DNA of 64,000 nt. Source: Xiamenia xianingshaonis (lineage in GTDB: Bacteria; Actinomycetota; Coriobacteriia; Coriobacteriales; Eggerthellaceae). The notes under the pieces were generated by a model. The model was not told the DNA's origin. It saw nothing but the letters and a program-made list of their open reading frames with translations, and did no database searches. Shown here one piece after another: positions 17,226-24,719 of the stretch. The stretch's first letter is position 1; each line of letters begins with the position of its first letter. Location: positions 372,001 to 436,000 of the forward strand of contig NZ_CP072829.1 of the NCBI RefSeq assembly GCF_017945865.1, written 5' to 3'. Position numbers and translations under genes: made by a program.

Positions 17226-19433
17226 CTACCGCGCTTTCCACGCGTCGAGCAGCGGAGTGGCGGGGCCTTGGGAAACGATGGCGAGGTCGCGGGTGGCGCG
17301 AGAGGCCGCCGTGTAGAGGCGGTGGCGCCCCAGGTCGTTTGCGGGAAAGACGCGCTCGCTCGCGTTCGCCAGGATGACGCGGTCGAATTCCAGCCCCTTT
17401 GCAAGCTTCAACGGCAGCATGACCACGCCCGATGCCGGCAGGCGGCCCGAATCGTCCAGCACGGCGGGCGCGTCGTCGCCGAGCAGCGCCGAGATGCGCT
17501 TGACGTCCTGCTTCCACGGCACGATGAGCGCGGAAAGCCCTTCTGATTCGCGGGACGCGCGCACGCACTCGCGCAGCGCGGCGACGTAGGCTTCGTCGTC
17601 GGCGCATTCGATGAGCTGCGGCACCGTCTCGTCGCGCTGCACCGACGAGATGTCCATGGCTTCGTCGCGGTCGGCCAGCGTCGCGAACAGCGCGGTGATT
17701 TCAGGCGTCGACCGGTAGCTTGTGTTCAAGCGACAGCGGACGGTTTCGCCGCGCTCGCGACCGAACAGCGCTTCGATCTGCGGAAACGTCGCCGTTCCTT
17801 CGATGATCGCCTGGTTCGGGTCGCCCAGCAGCAAAAAGTTCGCCTCGCGGAAATAGCGGGCGAGCACCAGCAGTTGCGAGGCGGTGTAGTCCTGCACCTC
17901 GTCGATGAACACGTAGCGGGCGTTGCGCTCGCAGGCATTCGTGACGAGCATCTTCAGGTAGATCCACTCCAGGCCGGTGGGCCCTTCGCCGCCCGTGATG
18001 CGCCGGCCGATGCGGTCGTAGTCGATCCAGTCGTCGTTCTCAAGCATGCGGAAGGCGTCGGCGCACTGGTCCTGCAGGTACAAGAAGGCGAAGTCCGCCA
18101 AGGTCTTTTCGTCGATATTGTCGCCTTCGAGGGGGCTGAGCGGCTCGTCGAACAGGCGCAGCTGTTCTTGCAGCGGCAGGTCGTACAGCTCGCTTTGCAC
18201 TTCGTCGGTGGCCGCAAGCCCGCGCAGCCGCCCGGCGAGCTGCTTTTCGAGCCACGTGCGAACGAGGGCAACCTGGTAGGCGCCGGCCTGTTCGCGCGGG
18301 TGCTTCAGCGTCGCCGCATACATCTGGTCGCTGCCGACGAGACGTTTGTCCCGCCAGGTCAGGCTCACGAAGTCGCCCGGCTCGAACGCGAAGCCTTCCA
18401 TGGCCGCATCCAGCTCGCGCAGCCGCTCAAGCGGCACGGCGGCCGAGCCGACGCCGCGGCTAGGCGGCAACAGACGGGCTGCGAACGCCTGCCAGGTGAG
18501 CGTTTCGGGGTTTTCCTCGCCCAGGTCGGGCAAAACGCCGGAAATGTAGCGCTCGAACAGCTCGTTCGGCGTGATCAGGTACAGGTTTTCGGGGCGCAGG
18601 TTCGTGCGGTTCTGGTAAAACAGGTACGCGATGCGCTGCAGCAAAACCGACGTCTTGCCCGATCCGGCGATGCCCGACACCAGCAGCACCGGCACGTCTT
18701 CATGGCGCACGACGACGTTCTGCTCGCGCTGGATAGTCGCCGTGATGGCCTGCATCTGCGACGAGCGCTGGCGCGTCAGCGACGCGATGAGCAGGGGATC
18801 TTCGATGGCGACGGTGGTGTCGAAATAATTGAGCAGCTTGTTGCGGCGAATGTCGAACTGCCGGCGCAGCTTCAGGTCCACGTCCACGGTGCGCCCGTTT
18901 GCCACGAACGACGTAGGGCCGTTCGCCTGGTTGTAGAACACCTCCGCGACCGGGGAGCGCCAGTCGACGACGACGCGCTCGTAGTGCTCGTCGGACATGC
19001 CCACCGTGCCCAGGTACAGCTCGCGCAAGGCGCCGGTCTTCGCCGCTTCCACCACGATCTTGGCGAAATAGGGCTGCTTCAGAAGGATCTCGACGTTGCG
19101 CAGTCGCTCCGCTTCCAGGTCGTGCGACAGGTTGTAGGCGTCGATGATGCGGTTGACCTGCGCAAATTCCGCTTGCATTTCCAAGATGTCGTCATCGGTG
19201 GCGGTGTTGGCGGTCAGTTCGGACGCCATGGCGTCCTTGTCGGCGGACGCGTCGGCAGCGATTTTTTCGAGCTTGGCGGCCGCCGCGCGTCCGATGCGCT
19301 CGAGCGTGCGATACGTTTCGTCAAGATGCGCCTGCTCGCTGGCGAAAACGGGGTCGCAGGCGGCGTCGCGGGCGGCATCCGTTTCAGCTTGGGCGATCTC
19401 GGCGGCGGACAGGCCTTCGGAAGAGTGGCTCAT
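17226..19433 (-). CDS. HelD-like ATPase (UvrD/Rep superfamily 1, RNA polymerase recycling)
   Basis: A 735-residue helicase-like protein. HelD proteins bind RNA polymerase and release stalled or post-termination complexes using ATP. The N-terminus is a long charged coiled coil (about residues 20-130) as in HelD, not a nucleic-acid helicase domain. Then come VVVDWRSPVAEVFYNQ, Walker A GIAGSGKTSVLLQRIAYLFY, Walker B VFIDEVQDYTASQL, LLLGDPNQAI, and C-terminal VVMLPLKLAKGLEFDRVIL and LYTAASRATRDLAIV. ATG at 19433 follows GAAAGG; a TACAAT lies 40 bp upstream. Confidence 0.88.
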   Translation of the reverse strand: MSHSSEGLSAAEIAQAETDAARDAACDPVFASEQAHLDETYRTLERIGRAAAAKLEKIAADASADKDAMASELTANTATDDDILEMQAEFAQVNRIIDAYNLSHDLEAERLRNVEILLKQPYFAKIVVEAAKTGALRELYLGTVGMSDEHYERVVVDWRSPVAEVFYNQANGPTSFVANGRTVDVDLKLRRQFDIRRNKLLNYFDTTVAIEDPLLIASLTRQRSSQMQAITATIQREQNVVVRHEDVPVLLVSGIAGSGKTSVLLQRIAYLFYQNRTNLRPENLYLITPNELFERYISGVLPDLGEENPETLTWQAFAARLLPPSRGVGSAAVPLERLRELDAAMEGFAFEPGDFVSLTWRDKRLVGSDQMYAATLKHPREQAGAYQVALVRTWLEKQLAGRLRGLAATDEVQSELYDLPLQEQLRLFDEPLSPLEGDNIDEKTLADFAFLYLQDQCADAFRMLENDDWIDYDRIGRRITGGEGPTGLEWIYLKMLVTNACERNARYVFIDEVQDYTASQLLVLARYFREANFLLLGDPNQAIIEGTATFPQIEALFGRERGETVRCRLNTSYRSTPEITALFATLADRDEAMDISSVQRDETVPQLIECADDEAYVAALRECVRASRESEGLSALIVPWKQDVKRISALLGDDAPAVLDDSGRLPASGVVMLPLKLAKGLEFDRVILANASERVFPANDLGRHRLYTAASRATRDLAIVSQGPATPLLDAWKAR

Positions 19434-19472
19434 GGAACACCTTTCGCGCGGGACTGAAAAAGCGGGTGTGAT

Positions 19473-19478
19473 ATTGTA
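19473..19478 (-). promoter_or_regulatory. -10 box (TACAAT) of helD
   Basis: TGCTACAATAT on the minus strand, 40 bp upstream of the ATG at 19433. Confidence 0.5.
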
Positions 19479-19598
19479 GCATGACCAGGGATGCCCTGCA
19501 AAAGCGGGGAAAGCGCCGCCATCTGCCGCTTGCCAAGGCGTTTCGCCTGCGTTCGCTTCGCGGCCCGCCGCCTTTCCCGCGCGCCTTCCTCGGCGTCC

Positions 19599-19626
19599 TT
19601 GACAAATCATATTTAATTGCTAGGAT
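19599..19626 (+). promoter_or_regulatory. cysK promoter
   Basis: TTGACA (19599-19604), a 16-bp AT-rich spacer, then TAGGAT (19621-19626). It is one of the few clear -35/-10 pairs in the window. The AT-rich spacer could also hold a regulator site. Confidence 0.6.
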
Positions 19627-19673
19627 TTAACGAACGCAGAAATCACGTGATTGATCCGCATGAAGGAGTGCCC

Positions 19674-20603
19674 ATGAACGTACATGCCAACGTCATCGAG
19701 TTGGTCGGCCACACGCCGCTCGTCGAGCTGACGAATTACGAGAAGAACCACGGGCTTGCCGCTCGCCTCATTGGGAAGGTCGAGTACTTCAACCCGGCCG
19801 GATCGGTGAAGGACCGCATCGCGAAGGCCATGGTGGAAGCGGCCGTGGAGCGGGGCGACATAGACGACGAGACGGTCATCATCGAACCGACCTCGGGAAA
19901 CACAGGCATCGCCCTGTGCGCCATCGCGGCCGCGCGGGGAAACCGCATCATCATCGTCATGCCGGACACCATGTCGGTCGAACGCCGCAACCTCATGCGC
20001 GCCTACGGGGCCGAGCTGGTGCTGACGCCGGGTGCCGAGGGCATGAAGGGCGCCATCGAAAAGGCCGACCAGCTGGCCGCCGAGACGCCGAACGCGTTCA
20101 TTCCGTCGCAGTTCACGAACCCGGCGAACCCGGCGGTGCATTTCGCGACGACGGGGCCTGAGATCTGGGAGGACACCGACGGCGAGGTCGACATCTTTGT
20201 GGCCGGCGTGGGCACGGGCGGCACGCTGACGGGCACGGGGAAGTTCCTGAAGTCGAAAAACCCCGACGTGCGCGTGGTGGCCGTGGAGCCATCCGCCTCT
20301 CCGGTGCTGTCCGAGGGGCATGCCGGGCCGCACAAGATCCAAGGGATCGGTGCGGGCTTCGTGCCGGAAACGCTCGACACCGACGTGTTTGACGAGGTCA
20401 TCGCCATCGACAACGAAGAGGCGTTCGAAACGGGACGCGAACTGGCCGCTCGTGACGGCCTGCTCGTGGGCATTTCGTCCGGCGCCGCTGTGGCTGCCGC
20501 TCGCCAGCTGGCCGAACGTCCCGAAAACGCTGGCAAGAACATCGTCGTCATTTTGCCTGACACGGGCGAGCGTTATTTGACTACTGCGATGTTTGGGTTT
20601 TAG
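19674..20603 (+). CDS. cysK: Cysteine synthase A (O-acetylserine sulfhydrylase)
   Basis: PLP enzyme that makes cysteine from O-acetylserine and sulfide in the cytoplasm, 309 residues. It shows VGHTPLVEL, the PLP Lys in [14 protein letters not shown] (Lys46), the substrate loop [12 protein letters not shown], the phosphate-binding [26 protein letters not shown], and the C-terminal [13 protein letters not shown]. All are standard for CysK, not cystathionine beta-synthase. The ATG has an excellent GAAGGAG site. No cysE is next to it. It is convergent with an Rpn-type nuclease gene across a large palindrome. Confidence 0.95.
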   Translation: MNVHANVIELVGHTPLVELTNYEKNHGLAARLIGKVEYFNPAGSVKDRIAKAMVEAAVERGDIDDETVIIEPTSGNTGIALCAIAAARGNRIIIVMPDTMSVERRNLMRAYGAELVLTPGAEGMKGAIEKADQLAAETPNAFIPSQFTNPANPAVHFATTGPEIWEDTDGEVDIFVAGVGTGGTLTGTGKFLKSKNPDVRVVAVEPSASPVLSEGHAGPHKIQGIGAGFVPETLDTDVFDEVIAIDNEEAFETGRELAARDGLLVGISSGAAVAAARQLAERPENAGKNIVVILPDTGERYLTTAMFGF

Positions 20604-20612
20604 GGGGAGGCT

Positions 20613-20885
20613 GTTGCCAATCGTCGGACGGCACCCGCGCCGTGAAGGGGAAGGTTGCCAGTCGTGGGACGGCGGTTCCGCCGCGACGGCTTCGCCTCGA
20701 TGCGTTGTCGGGGACTCAAAGGCCCCGGAATAGGCAGGGGGAGGGCCCATGCTCAGACAGTCCTCGCTCGGCGGAAACGTCCGCTGGACGTTTCCGTTCG
20801 CTGCGGAACTGCGCGTGGACCCTCCCCCTGTCGATTCCGGGGGTCAGGCTCTCGGACAAGGCTGCGCCGCCGCGGCGGAACCGCC
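20613..20885. repeat. 215-bp imperfect palindrome with short direct repeat, between cysK and rpn
   Basis: The outer arms are exact: GGCGGTTCCGCCGCG at 20671-20685 and its complement at 20871-20885. Inner arms starting CCCCGGAAT..CAGGGGGAGGG (20723-20751 and 20813-20842) also pair with few mismatches, and the centre is GGAAACGTCC gct GGACGTTTCC (20773-20795). A 20-base near-direct repeat (20613-20632, 20654-20673) precedes it. It fills the 311-bp gap between two convergent genes and could form a cruciform or a bidirectional terminator, or be a mobile extragenic element. Confidence 0.65.
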
Positions 20886-20914
20886 TGCAGCGGGGCCGCG
20901 CCCGATCCAATCGG

Positions 20915-21766
20915 TCAGGCCTCCTTTGGCTGGGACCAAAGCTCCGCCCCGCCGGGGCGGGCGCCTGCTGAGGGGCGGTGCGCCCTCGCCATGTCGGCCA
21001 AGAACTCCTGCGCCTGCTCCTGGGACAGCAACCCGGCAGCAACCAGGCCGTCGAGCGCCTCTTCGCGGCCCCTCGCCATTCCTTCTTCCCGGCCGAGGTC
21101 GTACGCGTTCCCCCGCTCGAACTCGACGTACTGCTCAAAGGAAATCACCTGGGACCTCCATTCCTCGTCCTGCAGCGCTTCTTCCAGTATATCATCCACG
21201 TGCCGAAGGAAAGGGTCAGACTCGGCCGCGCCCTCGCGAAGCAGGTAGTCCAAAAACGTTGCGAGCCCGGGCGGGGCCAGGGACAGGTCGCCCGCCGCGT
21301 TGACGATGACCTCTTGCTCGCCGTTGTCGTAGGCGAAGCTCAAGTCCTCCTCGACGCGCATGCGGGCGGTGTAGCGCGGCAGGCCGAGCCCCAAAGGATC
21401 GTACAAGCAGATGAAGATGAGGCAGAGGTCGGGCAGCTCGGAGTAGTGGCCACCCCTCGGCAGGAGCCTCGCGTTCACGAGGCTGCGGTAGTAGCGGGCC
21501 CGCCGCGGCAGGCTCGGCTCGCGGGCGACCTGCATCTCGACCGCAAAGGCGCCTTGCGGGCCCTCGGCCAGCACGTCGCAGCGGATGCTCTTGCCCACCG
21601 CCTGGACCTGGCCCGTCTCGGTCCTGATGTTTGACAGCCGCTCGACCTTGACGCCCAGCACGCGCTCTATGACGCCGCGGCACACGTCCTCGTTCCTCGC
21701 CATGATGTCGGCGAAGGCGAAGCTGTTGGTCAGCAGGCTCCTTCCGTCGGCGGTCCTTGTTCTCAT
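20915..21766 (-). CDS. Rpn-family recombination-promoting nuclease (PD-(D/E)XK, transposase_31-like)
   Basis: A 283-residue protein of the Rpn/YhgA-like group, DNA endonucleases that promote RecA-independent recombination. The opening LLTNSFAFADIMARNEDVCRGVIERVLG is characteristic. The nuclease core is IRCDVLAEG..AFAVEMQV (Asp then Glu-x-Gln), followed by RRARYYRSLVNARL and YSELPDLCLIFIC. The C-terminus has repeated basic/acidic helices (ALQDEEWRSQVISFEQYVEFERG; LGREEGMARGREEALDGL). GGAAGGAG precedes the ATG. It is convergent with cysK across the 215-bp palindrome. Confidence 0.82.
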   Translation of the reverse strand: MRTRTADGRSLLTNSFAFADIMARNEDVCRGVIERVLGVKVERLSNIRTETGQVQAVGKSIRCDVLAEGPQGAFAVEMQVAREPSLPRRARYYRSLVNARLLPRGGHYSELPDLCLIFICLYDPLGLGLPRYTARMRVEEDLSFAYDNGEQEVIVNAAGDLSLAPPGLATFLDYLLREGAAESDPFLRHVDDILEEALQDEEWRSQVISFEQYVEFERGNAYDLGREEGMARGREEALDGLVAAGLLSQEQAQEFLADMARAHRPSAGARPGGAELWSQPKEA

Positions 21767-22199
21767 GGTCGCTCCTTCCGTCCGTCCTGCGCCCCGCGGA
21801 GAGGCCTTTCACCGAATGGAAGAATGCTACCAAGGAGACCTTGCAGGGCTTTCACGCAGGCCTTGCAGAAGGCGCCATCGATTCTGCCCGGAATGCGCGC
21901 GAAAGCTTGCCGAAATCCCACTGGGATCCCACCGGGATAGACATGGCGCAAGTGTGCGCGGCATTTTGTGCATGTGCATTGTACGGAATGTTGGGAGAGT
22001 TTGTTTTCCATACGGAAGCGCGTCTGCTGTGTGGGAGACAAAGCTGACGACAGAGCGCTTGTCCTCTTTTCAGCATGTACCGAAAAGAGGGCATAATGAA
22101 AAGAAGGCAACCGAAACAGGCACATTGTTAAAACGTGTCACGAATGGCGCGTTTTTTGTAATAATTGGTGGGCGACCAGGGACTTCCCCGAATGAGACG

Positions 22200-22213
22200 A
22201 TCATTACAATGAT
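22200..22213 (+). promoter_or_regulatory. Palindromic -10 region upstream of the G-tract surface protein
   Basis: ATCATT AC AATGAT contains TACAAT (22205-22210), about 50 bp before the ATG. The 494-bp gap 21767-22260 is much more AT-rich than its surroundings and holds no other supported gene. A 15-base string TTTTGTGCATGTGCA (21964-21978) recurs at 27383-27397. Confidence 0.45.
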
Positions 22214-22260
22214 ATATGGCAAATAAGCAGGATATTTGTATCTTTTGGAGGTCCTTTCAC

Positions 22261-24514
22261 ATGAAGAAACGAAGGGTAGTTCTTCGCAACTCGATGGCGC
22301 TTCTGTTGTCAGCTGTCATGGCAGGTTCCCTGACCCCGGCGGTCGCTTTGGCGAATGAGGATGCGACGGGTGTTGCACGGGGGGGGGGCCGTTGCACAGA
22401 CTAGTTTGAAAGCTACGAGCGCAGAGGAGGCTGTAGCAAAGATTGGTGATACGCCATACGGCAGCCTTCCAGACGCTGTGGTTGCTGCCCAAAATGACCA
22501 AACCGTGGTTTTGCAGAGAGATGCTGCAGGTGCCGGGGTGAAGATCACTTCAGGCCAGCCAAAGAATAACGTCACTATTGATCTGAACACCCATACATAT
22601 ACGATACTGGTGCCCGTTGGGTCAGAGGGAACTGAAAGTCAGTCTTTTCACATTGAGAAGGGTTCTTCTATTACAATCAAAAACGGTACAATTAAATCGG
22701 ACATCGCTTCAATGCTGATTCAAAACTATGCCGATTTAACGCTCGAAAACGTAACCCTTGAATGCAACGTAGTAAGTGAAAGAGGCTATGCTATTTCCTG
22801 CAATGCCGGAAATAGCATATTCAAAAACGTGACGGTTTCTGGCGCTAGAAGTGATTTTGTTGCACTGGATGTCATGCATTGGCACGATCGTTATGATGTT
22901 GCACCTGTAGTTACGGTCGAAGGTGGAAGCTTCAAGGGCAAGTTAGATCTTGCATATTGTTATTCCGACTCGGACGGAAAGGTGATACCTACGTGCGGTT
23001 CTCCTGCTAAGTTCATTGTCAAGACTGGTGCGTTCTCGTCAAATAAATCGGGAACTCCAGATAAGCCTTTAAGCGCTTATCTGGTTGGGTCTTCCTGCAT
23101 TTCTGCTGTTTCTGACGCGGGCGGCTTCTACACGGTCGCAGCGCATAACCTGACAAAGACTGAAGCAGAGCCTGCTACCTGTACGGCAGTCGGCAAGAAG
23201 GCTCACTGGTCTTGCGCTAACTGCAAAAAGATATATGCGGACGAAGCCGGAAACGCTCTCGTAGACAACGAAAGCGATCTGCTCGACCCGGCCAAAGGCC
23301 ATACCATAGTCGCCGTTGCCGGCGTGTCTCCCACCTGCGTTTCGAGCGGCAGGACCTCCGGCACCGGCTGCTCCGTCTGCGGCGCGGTGCTGTCCGGGCA
23401 AGCCACCATCCCCGCCACCGGCGAGCACGCGTACGGCGAGTGGAAGGTGACCAAGGAGGCGACCGAGCAGGAGCCCGGATCACAGGAGCGCGCCTGCTCC
23501 GTCTGCGGCGAGAAGGAGACCCAGGAAATCCCGGCCTGCGGGCACACGCCCTCTGCCGCCTGGGAGTCCGACGCGACAGACCACTGGAAGGTCTGCGAGG
23601 GGTGCGGCGCCGAGCTCGAGAAGGCCGCCCACTCCTTCGGCGAGTGGAAGGTGACCAAGGAGGCCACCGAGACGGAGGCCGGAGCCCGCGAGCGCTCCTG
23701 CTCCGTCTGCGGCGCGACGGAGGCCGAAGAGCTGCCGGCGCTCGGCCACAAGCCCTCCGCGTCCTGGCAGTCCGACGCGACCGACCACTGGAAGGTCTGC
23801 GAGGGCTGCGGAGCGGAGCTCGAAAAGGCCCCCCACGCGTACGGCGAGTGGACGGTGACCAAGGAGGCCACCGAGGCCGAGCCCGGCTTCCGCGAGCGCT
23901 CCTGCTCGGCGTGCGGCTACGTGCAGGCCGAGGAGGTGGCCAAGCTCTCCCCCGCGGCCTCTATCCCCGAGGGGGGCTCGGGCTGGGTCGAGTCGAGCGA
24001 CGGCGAGTGGGGCTACGTCGACGCCGGCGAGCCCGTCGAGGAGGGCTGGAAGGAAGTCGGCGGCGAGTGGTACTACTTCGACGACTCCGCCATGCAGACC
24101 GGCTGGCAGGAGGTCGGTGGCGAGTGGTACCACCTCGGGAAGTCGGGCAAGATGGACACCGGCTGGAAGAACGACGGCGGGACGTGGTACTACCTCAACG
24201 GCTCCGGCGAGGGCACGGAGGGCGCCATGGCGACCGGCTGGAAGGAGGTCGGCGGCGAGTGGTACTACCTGAGCGGCTCCGGCGCGATGCGCTCGGGCTG
24301 GCAGAGGCTCGCGGGCACGTGGTATCTTCTGAACGCCACCCACGACGGCACGTTCGGCGCCATGCTCGAGGGCTGGCAGCGCGTGAGCGGGTCGACCGGC
24401 CTGCCCACCTCCGCCAACTCCTGGTACTACCTCGAGCCCGGCTCCGGCGCCATGGCCGCGAACAGGTGGGTCGGCGGCTACTACGTCGACGGCTCCGGCC
24501 TCTGGGTCCGCTAG
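22261..24514 (+). CDS. Cell-wall-binding surface protein with beta-helix domain, reading frame broken at a G10 tract
   Basis: A secreted protein that would be ~750 residues if read through. A signal peptide (MKKRRVVLRNSMALLLSAVMA..AVALA) starts at 22261 after GGAGG. The frame shifts at ten consecutive G (22379-22388); nine or twelve G would join the signal peptide in frame to the rest, which is open to 24514. The mature part has a parallel-beta-helix-like domain (NVTIDLNTHTYTI, ITIKNGTIKS, LTLENVTLECN), four Cys-pair modules (WKVCEGCGAELEKA / ERSCSVCGATE, one divergent), then YW-type wall-binding repeats (GWKEVGGEWYYFDDSAMQTG). Base composition changes sharply near 23280: AT-richer beta-helix, very GC-rich repeats. 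Either an OFF phase variant, a decayed gene or a sequencing error. Confidence 0.75.
22379..22388 (+). repeat. G10 homopolymer inside a surface-protein gene
   Basis: Ten G between GCAC and CCGTTGC, 40 codons after the start. Loss of one G restores the frame. It is the longest homopolymer noted in the window. Confidence 0.9.
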
Positions 24515-24560
24515 AGGACGCCTGAACCGAATGCAAAGGGGGCCCTCAGAAGGCCCGCAA

Positions 24561-24590
24561 GGCAAGGCCGCGCACCCGCGCGGCCTTGCC
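24561..24590 (+). terminator. Terminator after the G-tract surface protein
   Basis: Perfect 12-base arms GGCAAGGCCGCG / CGCGGCCTTGCC with a six-base loop. GCTTCGTCGTTGTTTC follows, moderately T-rich. Confidence 0.65.
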
Positions 24591-24719
24591 GCTTCGTCGT
24601 TGTTTCTTCGACGTTCGATTGACCGGCTTCACCACGAGAAACGGTTGCACCTGTGTGGATTCGCTTTGCCTGGCGTGGTAGTATGGCGGTGAGGCGAATT
24701 GAAGAGACAGGGGAACATC

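Noticed and set aside
22355-24514. Internal ATG at 22355 as the true start of the surface protein
   Set aside because: It would lack any signal peptide and ribosome site, whereas the upstream frame has both and joins after a one-base change in the G tract.
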